Source: JAAOII01 sp965207705 (GTDB taxonomy: Bacteria > Pseudomonadota > Gammaproteobacteria > CBDBNL01 > JAAOII01). From it: DNA of 64,000 nt. A program made the position numbers and the translations under genes. This document shows positions 1-8,450 of the stretch, piece by piece. The notes beneath the pieces were generated by a model. That model had not been told where the DNA came from. It did no database searches and was given only the letters and a program-made list of their open reading frames with translations. Position 1 is the first letter of the stretch. Each line of letters starts with the position of its first letter. The stretch lies in contig OZ242292.1 of the NCBI GenBank assembly GCA_965207705.1, positions 744,001 through 808,000 on the forward strand. Direction: 5' to 3'.

Positions 1-144
1 AGTAATTAGCGTAGACAAAAATACGAGTAATAACTTCGTTGCTTTTTTAGTTATATTTCCAGTTTTACTGCTAATTCTACTTTCAGTTTTACCACTAGGG
101 GGCTGTAATTCGCTGTGTGATTCCGCTCGTACTTTTTTATCCAT
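1..144 (-). CDS. N-terminus of a secreted protein, probably LptD (partial, runs off the window)
   Basis: An open frame starts at an ATG at 142-144 on the minus strand and runs without a stop to base 1, giving 48 codons. The protein begins MDKKVRAESHSELQ, then a charged stretch, then KKATKLLLVFLSTLIT, which looks like the start of a signal peptide. It is divergent from the amgK-like gene. In Pseudomonas the LPS-assembly protein lptD lies divergently next to amgK, so lptD is the best guess; no LptD domain is visible in this short piece, so this rests on context. A TATAAT box on the minus strand (156-161) lies 11 nt upstream of the ATG, inside the palindrome at 153-186. Confidence 0.45.
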   Translation of the reverse strand, partial: MDKKVRAESHSELQPPSGKTESRISSKTGNITKKATKLLLVFLSTLIT

Positions 145-152
145 AATAATGT

Positions 153-186
153 CTCATTATATACCAATATATTGGTATATAATGAG
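153..186. promoter_or_regulatory. Perfect 34-bp palindrome with symmetric -10 boxes
   Basis: Bases 153-186 are a perfect inverted repeat with no loop (left arm CTCATTATATACCAATA, right arm its exact complement). Each arm contains a TATAAT hexamer facing outward: 178-183 toward amgK and 156-161 toward the leftward gene. It sits between two divergent genes, so a shared operator or paired divergent promoter is more likely than a terminator. There is no U-tract. Confidence 0.55.
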
Positions 187-235
187 GTAGTTAAAAGCAC
201 TTTCATATTATATTAATTATTAAAGCAACCTCTCA

Positions 236-259
236 ATGAATACCCCAATCTCTCAATGA
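236..259 (+). other. Seven-codon upstream ORF overlapping the amgK start
   Basis: A 20-bp-spaced direct repeat of ctctcaatgaatac places a second ATG at 236. It reads MNTPISQ and stops with TGA at 257-259, overlapping the amgK ATG (256-258) in the ATGA arrangement typical of translational coupling. It may be only a by-product of the short tandem duplication. Confidence 0.3.
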
Positions 260-1362
260 ATACTACGAGCACACCAATCCATCAGATAACTAGCGAACAA
301 CAACAATGGCTTAATAAACAGCTGCTGCGTATAGGCATAAGCAGCTGGAAATTTGGCGACTTAATGGCTGATGCCAGTTTCCGCGCCTATAGCAGAATAC
401 TCCATCCAAGTGGCAGTTTGATACTGATGCATTTCCCTCCCGCTAAAGAAGATGGCAAGCGTATAGTTGAAACCTCTAATTTTTTTGCCAACAACGGAGT
501 TCAAGTGCCAAAGCTGTACGCACAGGATGTAAATATTGGAGTTGTGCTACAGCAAGATATGGGTAAAGAGCTGCTATCACTACGCAACGCAAGCAGGGTT
601 AATACTAATTTATACGAGATGGCTTTAGAACAACTTAAATTAATTCAACAACTAGATGCCTCACAATTTGGGTCGTTGGATAAAGAAAAACTCATGGAAG
701 AAATGCAGCTCTTCAGCAAATGGTTTGTGAGCGATTGGTTGCGCTGCGAGCAAGAGGTTAATCTGCAACAACTCAATGAGCTATACACACAATTGACTAG
801 CAAGATACTTGAGGCGCCGCAATGTTGTGTTCATCTTGATTTTCATTCGCGCAATTTATGTGTTGTGGCAGCAGCCAAACAAGAAAACAGGACTCCAGGT
901 GGCGGCAGTGATGATAAAAATGAATATGAGTATATAGGCATCCTGGACTACCAAGATACACTGCAAGGGCACTTCTGTTATGATGCTTGGTCTTTGCTAC
1001 GAGATGCCTATATACTTTTACCGCAGAATATCTTTGATAGTTTGCTTGATGATTTCATTGCAAATACTGCTGAAAGATTTAACTTAGAAGATAAAGATTA
1101 CATCACTGCACAATTTAATTTAATTGGAATTCAACGTTGCCTTAAGGTTTGTGGGATTTTTGCCCGCTTGTCCCTGCGCGATAGTAAAGAGGGTTACTTA
1201 CAGCATATTCCTTTGGTGATGGATTATTTGCAAGGAGCAATTAGTAATTTATCAAATTATGCCAACAAGCAGGGCGAAGTAATTATTGCAGAGGATGATT
1301 TGTTAGCCCATATTTTTAAAATACTCAGTAAGAAAGCGCGTCGCAAGTTAGCACTTATATAA
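256..1362 (+). CDS. amgK: AmgK-like N-acetylmuramate/N-acetylglucosamine anomeric kinase
   Basis: A 368-residue aminoglycoside-phosphotransferase-fold kinase. The catalytic loop is HLDFHSRNL (about residues 194-202) and the metal-binding segment is GILDYQDTLQGH followed by YDAWSLLRDAY, the pattern seen in AmgK/YcbJ-type cell-wall sugar kinases rather than in drug-resistance kinases. AmgK phosphorylates recycled MurNAc/GlcNAc at the anomeric carbon, upstream of the uridylyltransferase MurU in the bypass to UDP-MurNAc. MurU, normally the next gene, is absent; the following gene is a convergent ferredoxin reductase. A low-complexity loop (AAAKQENRTPGGGSDDKNEY) lies between the catalytic loop and the metal motif. 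The start at 256 is preceded by an overlapping mini-ORF and has no clear Shine-Dalgarno sequence. Confidence 0.8.
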   Translation: MNTTSTPIHQITSEQQQWLNKQLLRIGISSWKFGDLMADASFRAYSRILHPSGSLILMHFPPAKEDGKRIVETSNFFANNGVQVPKLYAQDVNIGVVLQQDMGKELLSLRNASRVNTNLYEMALEQLKLIQQLDASQFGSLDKEKLMEEMQLFSKWFVSDWLRCEQEVNLQQLNELYTQLTSKILEAPQCCVHLDFHSRNLCVVAAAKQENRTPGGGSDDKNEYEYIGILDYQDTLQGHFCYDAWSLLRDAYILLPQNIFDSLLDDFIANTAERFNLEDKDYITAQFNLIGIQRCLKVCGIFARLSLRDSKEGYLQHIPLVMDYLQGAISNLSNYANKQGEVIIAEDDLLAHIFKILSKKARRKLALI

Positions 1363-1416
1363 GTATATTATAGATATATTGTTGGTAGCATATCAACAAA
1401 CGGCTATTAGCAGCTA

Positions 1417-2163
1417 TTACCAGTAGTTTTCTGTAGTTATATGTCCAGGAGTTCGGCGACGATTACGGGTGAACCCTCTTGCCTTCATAACCCCCTGCAC
1501 ATCTTTTAACATAGCAGGATTTCCGCATAGCATTATATGTGTATCATTTGCATCCATTTTTAGTCCAGCTCGTTCTTCCAATGCTCCATTTTCAAGAGCA
1601 GCAGGTATGCGACCAGGTAAGGCAAAGTCTGTTTTCTCGCGACTCACGAATGGAATATACTGCATGTTCTTATGCTGCGCCAATAATTTATCTATCTCCT
1701 CTTTATAGGTTAATTCATTAGCGAAACGCGCTGCATGAACTAATACCACATCAGTAAATCTCTCCCAGGTTTCAGCGGTCTTTAATATTGACAACAGCGG
1801 TCCTATTCCAGTGCCAGTTGCCATCAGCCACATCTTTTTATGATGGCGCGGAACTTCTTCTAACACCAAAAAACCACTAATCAAATCCGAAACATAGATA
1901 GAATCTCCTGCTTGCAGTTCGTTCAAAGGAGGCGACAGAATCCCGTCTTCCACCAAAATAGAATAAAACTCTAAATATTCTTCATCGGGAGCGTTTACTA
2001 ATGAATAAGGGCGAGCAATCAACTCATCCCCCACCTTCAGTGCTATGCGGGTAAATTGCCCCGCAGTAAATGAAGGGTAATCTTTAACTTTTACTTTAAT
2101 TGAGTAGAGTGTATCCGTCCAATGACGATTTTCTATAACTGTCCCTTCAAGCCAATTTGCCAT
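1417..2163 (-). CDS. fpr: Ferredoxin/flavodoxin--NADP+ reductase
   Basis: A 248-residue FNR-family flavoprotein of bacterial Fpr length. RPYSLVNAP (about residues 51-59) is the FAD-binding RxYS motif, GTGIGPLLSIL (about 116-126) is the NADP pyrophosphate-binding loop, and LCGNPAML near residue 212 is the conserved NADP-domain CGNP motif. It ends in an aromatic YW, as in gammaproteobacterial Fpr. The enzyme moves electrons between NADPH and ferredoxin or flavodoxin for Fe-S, radical and oxidative-stress chemistry in the cytoplasm. It is convergent with amgK and lies 48 nt downstream of pyrE on the same strand, so the two may be co-transcribed. Confidence 0.9.
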   Translation of the reverse strand: MANWLEGTVIENRHWTDTLYSIKVKVKDYPSFTAGQFTRIALKVGDELIARPYSLVNAPDEEYLEFYSILVEDGILSPPLNELQAGDSIYVSDLISGFLVLEEVPRHHKKMWLMATGTGIGPLLSILKTAETWERFTDVVLVHAARFANELTYKEEIDKLLAQHKNMQYIPFVSREKTDFALPGRIPAALENGALEERAGLKMDANDTHIMLCGNPAMLKDVQGVMKARGFTRNRRRTPGHITTENYW

Positions 2164-2211
2164 TATTTACTGTAGTTAATTATGTAGTGGGTTGTTATCA
2201 GGGTTATGAGA

Positions 2212-2817
2212 TTAAGAGTCACTGATAACAAAATCAGAGGAAGTTAAAATAGAAAAAACTTCAATGGAGTACTTCTTCTTAAGCATATCAATGCCGCCTG
2301 CCTCTCTATCAACCAAAGTAAGCATAGCAAGTGGCTTATAGCCAGCTTCTATAAATGCATCACAGGCATTGGCAATAGAGGCGCCGCTGGTTATGACATC
2401 TTCCACTATTAAAATATTCTTATCTCCAGCTTTTATTTTATTTTCAATGCGACTTGCGGTGCCATGTTTTTTGACTGCGGAACGGACTATACTCCCCTGA
2501 GTAATAGTCCCCTTGTTAGCGGTACTATACATAGCTATAGCCGCGGTAATAAAATCTGCGCCCAGAGTTAAACCACCCACTACATTTGGCTGCTGTGGCA
2601 GCTGCGGAACTATGTAATCACATACATATTTAGCAAACATATTAAGGAAGGCACCGTCAAGAGTTGCCTTTTTGCAATCAAAGTAATAGGCAGAACCAGA
2701 GCCAGAGCTCAGAGTAAAATCTTTGCCGTCAAGCAAACAGTACTGCTGAATATGTTCTCTCATATTAGAATGTAGTTCTTCAGCCGCTTGTTGTGTCAGC
2801 TGATTTTGTGTTGTCAT
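2212..2817 (-). CDS. pyrE: Orotate phosphoribosyltransferase
   Basis: 201 residues with the type I phosphoribosyltransferase fold. The PRPP-binding motif is ILIVEDVITSGAS (about residues 135-147). An N-terminal LSSGSGSAYYFDCKKATL segment matches the orotate-binding region. It converts orotate and PRPP to OMP in pyrimidine synthesis. The ATG at 2815-2817 is preceded by a TATAAT box (2826-2831, minus strand) ending 8 nt before it, so the transcript may be leaderless. It is divergent from the sodium:solute symporter, with the two -10 boxes only about 22 bp apart. Confidence 0.9.
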   Translation of the reverse strand: MTTQNQLTQQAAEELHSNMREHIQQYCLLDGKDFTLSSGSGSAYYFDCKKATLDGAFLNMFAKYVCDYIVPQLPQQPNVVGGLTLGADFITAAIAMYSTANKGTITQGSIVRSAVKKHGTASRIENKIKAGDKNILIVEDVITSGASIANACDAFIEAGYKPLAMLTLVDREAGGIDMLKKKYSIEVFSILTSSDFVISDS

Positions 2818-2825
2818 AGAATTAA

Positions 2826-2859
2826 ATTATAAACCCTTATGATAAATTTTGATTATAAT
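2826..2859. promoter_or_regulatory. Divergent -10 boxes for pyrE and the symporter
   Basis: TATAAT on the minus strand at 2826-2831 ends 8 nt before the pyrE ATG. TATAAT on the plus strand at 2854-2859 ends 6 nt before an ATG at 2866 in the symporter frame. Both placements predict transcription starting at or next to the start codon. This also argues that the symporter begins at 2866 and not at the in-frame ATG at 2839. Confidence 0.5.
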
Positions 2860-2865
2860 ACGACT

Positions 2866-4257
2866 ATGGATGATAAAAATTTTTTACTTATGCCTCGCTC
2901 TTTAGGGCTATGGAAATCGGTTGCCACTTTGGTTGCCTCGGCTGCTGGCATCTGGATACTCTTTAGCCCAGTTGAAGCAGTTAGTTGGTCTGGCATAGCA
3001 GGGCTAACTGGTTATGCCTTAGGGCAGGCGGCTCCACTTATCATAATCTCATTTATGGGTTTGCGTCTGCTTAGAACCCTACCGCAAGGACACACCTTGC
3101 CGCAATGGGCTCATAGCAGATACGGCAGAGTAATGAGAATTACCACTCTACTAATCTGCATATTTTACATGGCAACCTTTCTTACTGCAGAATTAACTGC
3201 CATAGGTAAAGCAGCAGGGTTGCTCACTAACATCCCAGTGGGGATGGCTGTGGCAATAATTGCCTTAATCACCTGGGGCTATACCAATCGTGGTGGCTTT
3301 AAGATGGTGGTATGGACCGACATAATTCAGTTTGCAGTAATGGTGCCTTTACTCGCCATCATATTTATAGTAACTATGATTAATGCGATTACTGCCCCCG
3401 AACCATTTTGGGGTAGGATTATGGCAGAAGAACCTCAGTTGCTATCAGCATCTCATCTGCCTGGCATTGAGTTTGGCATAACCTTAATTATCGCCATAGT
3501 TGCGGCGCAGGTTTTCAATCAAGGGCTATGGCAGCGGGCTTATTCTTGCCGCAACGAAAAAACGATGAGTCAAGCATTCTTAATTGCTGGCATAATAATG
3601 ATACCGTTAATTTTTATCACAGGTTTTTTGGGGCTCAGTGCTCGCGACGCGGGATTAGGGCTTGAAGACCCTGAAGTAGGAATATTTGAGCTGATGATAA
3701 ACAATAGCCCGCTATGGCTAACCATATCTTTTGCTATTGCCGCTTTAATGTTGGTAATGAGCAGCATGGATACAATGCTCAACGCACTAAGCGGCTTAGT
3801 GGTTGAAGAACTATCATTGCATAAAAAGGGCAATAGCAATAATAACGACCTTACTATTAAAGTTTCTCAGGCAAGAATTGCAACCAGTGTGTTTGCTTTG
3901 ATTACTGCTATCATCGCCACCCAAGGATATAGCGTGTTATATTTGTTCCTGCTGGCAGATTTAATCTGCGCTGGTACTGCTTTCCCTTTATTCTTTGGCT
4001 TGTATTCAAAGCGGTTGAGTCAGAAGGGAGCACTAAGCAGCGCTATTATAGGAATTAGTTGCGGGATATTATTTATGCTGCGTCCCGATTTTACTCCGTT
4101 GATAAATAACCCATTGGGCAGTTCATGGCTGCTAAGCTTTGCTGCCGCGGCAATCACATCTTGTATTGCGACATTGAAATTTGCTTATCTATTTCCTAGC
4201 GTCATTAAGCTTATCAGGGTGATTACTAAAAACTCCACTAACCCCCCACTTAAATAG
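2866..4257 (+). CDS. Sodium:solute symporter family permease
   Basis: About 463 residues from MDDKNFLLMPRSLG, with roughly a dozen hydrophobic helices. The layout resembles the SSS/PutP-like family: a WILFSP--SGIAGLTGY--GQAAPL region in the first helices, a TNRGGFKMVVWTDIIQF segment, QGLWQRAYSCRNEKTM mid-protein, and MSSMDTMLNALSGL near residues 300-313, matching the SSS core. It would take up an organic solute with Na+ across the inner membrane; the substrate cannot be read from sequence. I chose the ATG at 2866 because a TATAAT box lies 6 nt upstream; an in-frame ATG at 2839 adds nine residues. The last 69 bp overlap the convergent glpQ-like gene. Confidence 0.75.
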   Translation: MDDKNFLLMPRSLGLWKSVATLVASAAGIWILFSPVEAVSWSGIAGLTGYALGQAAPLIIISFMGLRLLRTLPQGHTLPQWAHSRYGRVMRITTLLICIFYMATFLTAELTAIGKAAGLLTNIPVGMAVAIIALITWGYTNRGGFKMVVWTDIIQFAVMVPLLAIIFIVTMINAITAPEPFWGRIMAEEPQLLSASHLPGIEFGITLIIAIVAAQVFNQGLWQRAYSCRNEKTMSQAFLIAGIIMIPLIFITGFLGLSARDAGLGLEDPEVGIFELMINNSPLWLTISFAIAALMLVMSSMDTMLNALSGLVVEELSLHKKGNSNNNDLTIKVSQARIATSVFALITAIIATQGYSVLYLFLLADLICAGTAFPLFFGLYSKRLSQKGALSSAIIGISCGILFMLRPDFTPLINNPLGSSWLLSFAAAAITSCIATLKFAYLFPSVIKLIRVITKNSTNPPLK

Positions 4258-5064
4258 GGTTTGCATATCCTGCGGATTATCAACTGTCCAGCATAACACT
4301 GGAACTATACTTATATAAGTATAAGCCCGCCACTCTTCCATCCATTTTTCGTTTAGCGAGTCGGCGTGCAGGTGAACGGCGGTGGCGTCTAATTCCTCCA
4401 CCTTGCTAACCACCTCAGCAACAGTAGGCAATTCATAGTACAACAAACCTAATGGCAACTCGTCGTCAATGACTTTGACATCTGCCAATATGCTATGGTC
4501 AAAACTTGAAATAATAATACTACTATATAAGTGTTTAAATTGGAGTGACTTACTTTCTTGCAGGGTATGAAGCAAATCAACAATTATTTTCTCTTTGTTC
4601 CCCCCGGTTATATTTCCGGTTATATGCTCTTTAATATCCTTCTTTATACCCCCCTTAATATCCTCTTTTATATTCCTCGGGCTTCCCCCTACATCCCGAC
4701 TGTCAGGTTTTAACTCTATGTTAATCATCGTCTTGCCACCAAACTCAAGCAGCACTTCTTGCAAAGTTGGAATACGGACGCCTTTGAATTCAGCGCCAAA
4801 CCAACTACCCGCATCTAACTTTTGCAGCTGCGCCGCAGTTTGTTCCCGCACCATCCCAGTGCCGTTGGTGGTTCGTTCCAATGAATCATCATGAATCACC
4901 ATAGGGCAATCATCTTTACTAAAAGTGACATCAAGCTCCAATCCATCCGCTCCCAACGCAGCGCGAAATGCTTCTAAAGTATTCTCTGGAAACCTGCCAC
5001 TTAATCCGCGATGAGCAATAATCCAGGGGGGAGGATGATTAAACAACATAAATGCTAAATCCAA
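4189..5064 (-). CDS. Cytoplasmic glycerophosphodiester phosphodiesterase
   Basis: 291 residues of GDPD/UgpQ type without a signal peptide. IAHRGLSGRFPENTLEAF (about residues 16-33) carries the catalytic HRG and ENT elements. GLELDVTFSKDDCPMVIHDD (about 46-65) supplies the ELD metal ligands and the second catalytic histidine. It hydrolyses glycerophosphodiesters to glycerol-3-phosphate and an alcohol. A repetitive lysine/isoleucine insert near residues 125-160 (units such as NIKEDIKGGIKKDIKEHI) interrupts the barrel and looks like repeat slippage. The gene is 29 nt downstream of pdxJ at the end of the rnhB-recO-pdxJ run, and its 3' end overlaps the convergent symporter by 69 bp. MLFNHPPPW, five codons in, is an alternative start. 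Confidence 0.82.
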   Translation of the reverse strand: MDLAFMLFNHPPPWIIAHRGLSGRFPENTLEAFRAALGADGLELDVTFSKDDCPMVIHDDSLERTTNGTGMVREQTAAQLQKLDAGSWFGAEFKGVRIPTLQEVLLEFGGKTMINIELKPDSRDVGGSPRNIKEDIKGGIKKDIKEHITGNITGGNKEKIIVDLLHTLQESKSLQFKHLYSSIIISSFDHSILADVKVIDDELPLGLLYYELPTVAEVVSKVEELDATAVHLHADSLNEKWMEEWRAYTYISIVPVLCWTVDNPQDMQTLFKWGVSGVFSNHPDKLNDARK

Positions 5065-5093
5065 ATAAATCTAAACATTGATAAACGGGGCAA

Positions 5094-5846
5094 TCAGCTT
5101 TTGGGATTAATCTCCAGTAATTTTTTCATCTCAGCTACCGCCTGCCTCATCCCCACAAACAATGCTCTTGACACAATCGCATGTCCGATATTTAACTCAT
5201 AAAGATGAGGCAACCTTACAATTGGATATAGATTGTCATAGTTCAAGCCATGACCAGCGTTAACACCTAAACCTAAAGATGCGGCAAGTTCCGCCCCCTT
5301 AATAAGATGGGTTAGATGGGCTTCTCTTTCCTTAGGGGTTGCAGCATCTGCATAAGCGCCTGTATGTAGCTCAATTATTCCCGCTCCACTATCCTTAGCT
5401 GCTTTAATCTGCCGCTCATCAGGGTCTATAAATAACGATACAGCTATGCCGTGTTTTTGCAGTTGTTTATTAGCTTCTTTAATTTCATCCAACTTGCCAA
5501 CAACATCAAGCCCTCCTTCAGTGGTAAGTTCTTCTCTCTTTTCTGGCACCAAGCAAACAAAGTCGGGCTTTATCTCACAGGCAAACTCTAACATATACGG
5601 AGTAAGAGCCATCTCAAGATTCAAGCGAGTAAGAATACTTTCTCTTAGCAGCCGCACATCTCTTTCTTGGATATGACGTAAATCCTCGCGCAGATGAACA
5701 GTTATGCCATCAGCACCAGCGGCTTCTGCCTCTTTCGCCGCGTAGAGAGGGTCGGGATAGTTTGTGCCACGCGCCTGCCTTATGGTGGCAATATGGTCTA
5801 TGTTCACCCCCAACAATACCCTTTTGTTAATATCAGCAGTTATCAT
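5094..5846 (-). CDS. pdxJ: Pyridoxine 5'-phosphate synthase
   Basis: 250 residues, full length for PdxJ. LGVNIDHIATIRQARGTNYP (about residues 12-31) and GADGITVHLREDLRHIQERD (about 44-63) are the family signatures, with active-site His and Arg residues. ELHTGAYA and LGVNAGHGLNYDN form the phosphate and substrate loops further along. It condenses 3-amino-2-oxopropyl phosphate with deoxyxylulose 5-phosphate to make PNP. The oxidase PdxH for the next step is encoded at 48951-49658. It lies 36 nt downstream of recO, as in the common recO-pdxJ pairing of proteobacteria. Confidence 0.95.
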   Translation of the reverse strand: MITADINKRVLLGVNIDHIATIRQARGTNYPDPLYAAKEAEAAGADGITVHLREDLRHIQERDVRLLRESILTRLNLEMALTPYMLEFACEIKPDFVCLVPEKREELTTEGGLDVVGKLDEIKEANKQLQKHGIAVSLFIDPDERQIKAAKDSGAGIIELHTGAYADAATPKEREAHLTHLIKGAELAASLGLGVNAGHGLNYDNLYPIVRLPHLYELNIGHAIVSRALFVGMRQAVAEMKKLLEINPKS

Positions 5847-5882
5847 TGTAATAAGTATTTAATATGTAATGTTTAGGTTAAT

Positions 5883-6599
5883 TCAAGCGCCAACTTTGTT
5901 CTTTAGTGGCTGGATAAGTTTACGGCTGGATAGTTGGCGATATTCCATGAGATGATGAATGATAAGTCGCGCCAGCCGTTTGGCTGCTTGACCGACTGCG
6001 GGATTTGTAAAATCGCCAGCATCCATTTGAAAAATCTCAGTGCCACTAAAAGTATTTATTGGACTCGCCGAAGAAGAAACAGTGAAACCAAGATTTGGCT
6101 CATATATATAGTGCTTGTCTGAGGTGATCGCAACACCGCTTTTATAATCCTTATCATAAGATAAGCCGTAGCCAAGCTCTGCAAACAAACGTTGTTCAAG
6201 TATTCTAAGATTCACCTCATTATGCTCTTTTGATTCTTCCGTCAGATAATTATGATAATAATCGTAAAGCGCGGTATGGGCATCAAAGGGCTTCAACAGT
6301 TTTAACAACAACTCAGTAAGGTACAGCAAGATAGTTAACTGCTTGCCATCATAAAGATCATGCCGTTGAGATAATTCCACAGAACGCATGGTTTTCAATT
6401 CGCTTTTCCCCGACCAACTAACCAGTAATTCCATAGTCGGTTGCAATAAAGTATAGCTGCCTTTCTTTCTTTTTGCTCCTCTGATTAGTATATGGACTAT
6501 GCCATGTTCGCGAGTAAAAAAATATCCTATAATGCTCGTCTCACTATAGGGGCGACGATGCAGTAAATATGCTTTTTCTTGGTCAGCGCGTGTTCTCAT
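5883..6599 (-). CDS. recO: DNA repair protein RecO
   Basis: 238 residues. The N-terminal OB-fold matches RecO: AYLLHRRPYSETSIIGYFFT, then GIVHILIRGAKRKKG, then a PTMELLVSWSGKSELKTMRS strand set. The C-terminal part is helical (LTELLLKLLKPFDAHTALYD), as in the family, without a clear zinc cluster. RecO anneals single-stranded DNA and helps RecR load RecA at gaps. It lies between rnhB (32 nt upstream) and pdxJ (36 nt downstream) on the same strand and is probably in one operon. Confidence 0.85.
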   Translation of the reverse strand: MRTRADQEKAYLLHRRPYSETSIIGYFFTREHGIVHILIRGAKRKKGSYTLLQPTMELLVSWSGKSELKTMRSVELSQRHDLYDGKQLTILLYLTELLLKLLKPFDAHTALYDYYHNYLTEESKEHNEVNLRILEQRLFAELGYGLSYDKDYKSGVAITSDKHYIYEPNLGFTVSSSASPINTFSGTEIFQMDAGDFTNPAVGQAAKRLARLIIHHLMEYRQLSSRKLIQPLKNKVGA

Positions 6600-6631
6600 T
6601 AGGTAAAAAGTTTATGGGAATTTATGGCGAC

Positions 6632-7210
6632 TTATGGCAACAACTTACGCACTGGAGCAAAGGTGCGGCGATGCACTGGCGATACCCCCAGATTATTCAA
6701 AGAAGCAATATGCATTTTGGTAGGGTACCCTTTATGGCGAGCGAATCCATAACCAGGATACTGCTCGTCCAGCTTAAGCATATTTTTATCACGCATAACT
6801 TTTGCTAATATAGAGGCAGCCCCAATTGACGCAACCTTGCCATCACCGCCAACAATTGCCTCGCCAGCACAGGAAACGGGCGGCAGATGCAAGCCATCCA
6901 CTAAAATTTTATGCGGGGCACAGGCAAGCCCTTCCACTGCTCTTTTCATTGCTAATAAACTTGCTTGAAGAATATTCATCTTATCTATTTCCTCCACTGT
7001 GGCGGAAGCTACGCACCATGCCTTGGCTTTAGCGCAAATAATTTTAGCAAGTTCAGTCCGCCGCAGCGGCGAAAGTTTCTTAGAATCATTAATGCCTTGA
7101 ATCTCAGAGTCGGCGCTAAGAATTACTGCAGCAGCATAGACGCCTCCCGCCAAGGGACCGCGCCCTGCTTCATCAACACCGGCAATACGGGCTTGGTCTT
7201 TATGTTTCAT
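6632..7210 (-). CDS. rnhB: Ribonuclease HII
   Basis: 192 residues, normal RNase HII length. AGVDEAGRGPLAGGVYAAAV (about residues 10-29) contains the DEAGRGP motif with the first two acidic catalytic residues; INDSKKLSP follows. KILVDGLHLP supplies the third Asp near residue 105, and IGAASILAKVMRD the SIxAKxxRD motif with the fourth. It cuts RNA in RNA/DNA hybrids and single ribonucleotides in DNA. It is first in the leftward rnhB-recO-pdxJ-glpQ run. The usual lpxB and dnaE neighbours are not here. Confidence 0.95.
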   Translation of the reverse strand: MKHKDQARIAGVDEAGRGPLAGGVYAAAVILSADSEIQGINDSKKLSPLRRTELAKIICAKAKAWCVASATVEEIDKMNILQASLLAMKRAVEGLACAPHKILVDGLHLPPVSCAGEAIVGGDGKVASIGAASILAKVMRDKNMLKLDEQYPGYGFARHKGYPTKMHIASLNNLGVSPVHRRTFAPVRKLLP

Positions 7211-7286
7211 AGTATTTTCTCATAGCAGTTTTCATTGCATCTTTTATTGCAACTTTCATATAGCTTTAATGAAAGCTTTCATATAG

Positions 7287-7292
7287 TATAAT
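7287..7292 (+). promoter_or_regulatory. Candidate -10 box for the SDR gene
   Basis: TATAAT at 7287-7292 lies 26 nt before the ATG at 7319. Upstream the element ctttcatatag occurs twice (about 7253 and 7276), and GAAAGCTTTC (7271-7280) is a 10-bp palindrome. No Shine-Dalgarno sequence is seen before the ATG. Confidence 0.35.
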
Positions 7293-7318
7293 ACTTAAAT
7301 AGTGAAAACATTATATCA

Positions 7319-8419
7319 ATGCGGGTAGTTTTATTCGGCGCCTACGGTTTCTTAGGGCAAAATCTAATCAGGAAATTATCCCAAGCATCCAACATCACCC
7401 AAATCAGAGTTGCAATATATGGCACGGATGTCACTATCAATAAATCCATTAGTGAATCCATCAATGCATCCATCAATACATCTATGTTTTCATCGGATAA
7501 TGCCGCCAATAACAAACCCCATAGCAAACCCCATAGTAAAAAAGCTACACTCATAAGGTCTGAGCAGCTGTCCGAGAAACTGCAATTCTTTTCTTACAAT
7601 CCTTGCAACCAACAATCTATAGATCTGGCAACAGCAGGTATGGACGTGGCTATCAACCTTATTGGCATTCTCAACCAAGCCCAAAAAAACCTGCAGTCCG
7701 CAGCAACTGATTTTCTATCGTTCAGCCGAATCAACTCACAACTTGATAGCCGTTTAATCAAAAAGACCTATAACTTCACCCATAAACAAATTCCCCATAA
7801 GATAGCTGCATCCTGCGCTGCTAACTCTCCATCACACAAATCTATCCATCTGATTCACATAAGCGCCCAGGGGGCTGCTATAGATTCCAGATGCGCCTAT
7901 CTACATAGCAAAGGTCAAGGAGAAGAAGCAATCCACGCCACAGAAAACTTGGATTACACCATCATAAAGCCATCCTTAGTAATAGGCAAGGACGCCAACT
8001 TCGTCCGCAGAATTACCAAAGCAGCGCGGCTGGCTTATGTTATGCCTTTGCCACTAGCGGCGGCTAAATCACAACCAATCGCTATAAGTGATTTGGTTAC
8101 TCTCATAGAAAAAATTATCAGCAAGCGTGATGAGTTCACAGGCAAATCCCTAAATGCTGTGGGAAGTGAAGAAATGACAATGCGTCAGCTAATTGATATA
8201 ATAATTAAATCCTCACTTGGCAAATCTCGTCTCATTATGTCTTTGCCTATTCTGTTAGCCCGCGCCAGCGCAATAGTGAGTGAAAGATTAATGGAAAACC
8301 CGCTTATATCACAGGATAACATTGTTGCAAGTCAAGAATATAAAGCAGTCCGACAACAAGATAATCATGCCTTTACAGTCCTGGGTAAGCTCCAACCGAT
8401 AAGTAAGGCGCTCAACTAA
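7319..8419 (+). CDS. Atypical SDR, NDUFA9/complex I 39-kDa-like NAD(P)-binding protein
   Basis: 366 residues. MRVVLFGAYGFLGQNLIRKL is a Rossmann dinucleotide-binding start (GxxGxxG). DVAINLIGIL (about residues 110-119), IHLIHISAQGA, the YLHSKGQGEEAI segment (Tyr and Lys as in extended SDRs) and YTIIKPSLVIGKD follow the NDUFA9-like/YwnB-type pattern. Relatives bind NAD(P)H and affect ubiquinone or complex I biogenesis, but the exact reaction is unknown. A serine/asparagine-rich insert near residues 40-75 (SISESINASINTS and a duplicated KPHSKPHSKK) is absent from typical family members. The DMT gene follows after 31 nt on the same strand. Confidence 0.7.
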   Translation: MRVVLFGAYGFLGQNLIRKLSQASNITQIRVAIYGTDVTINKSISESINASINTSMFSSDNAANNKPHSKPHSKKATLIRSEQLSEKLQFFSYNPCNQQSIDLATAGMDVAINLIGILNQAQKNLQSAATDFLSFSRINSQLDSRLIKKTYNFTHKQIPHKIAASCAANSPSHKSIHLIHISAQGAAIDSRCAYLHSKGQGEEAIHATENLDYTIIKPSLVIGKDANFVRRITKAARLAYVMPLPLAAAKSQPIAISDLVTLIEKIISKRDEFTGKSLNAVGSEEMTMRQLIDIIIKSSLGKSRLIMSLPILLARASAIVSERLMENPLISQDNIVASQEYKAVRQQDNHAFTVLGKLQPISKALN

Positions 8420-8450
8420 ACTAACCGCTTAATGAAACTTAGCTAAATAT

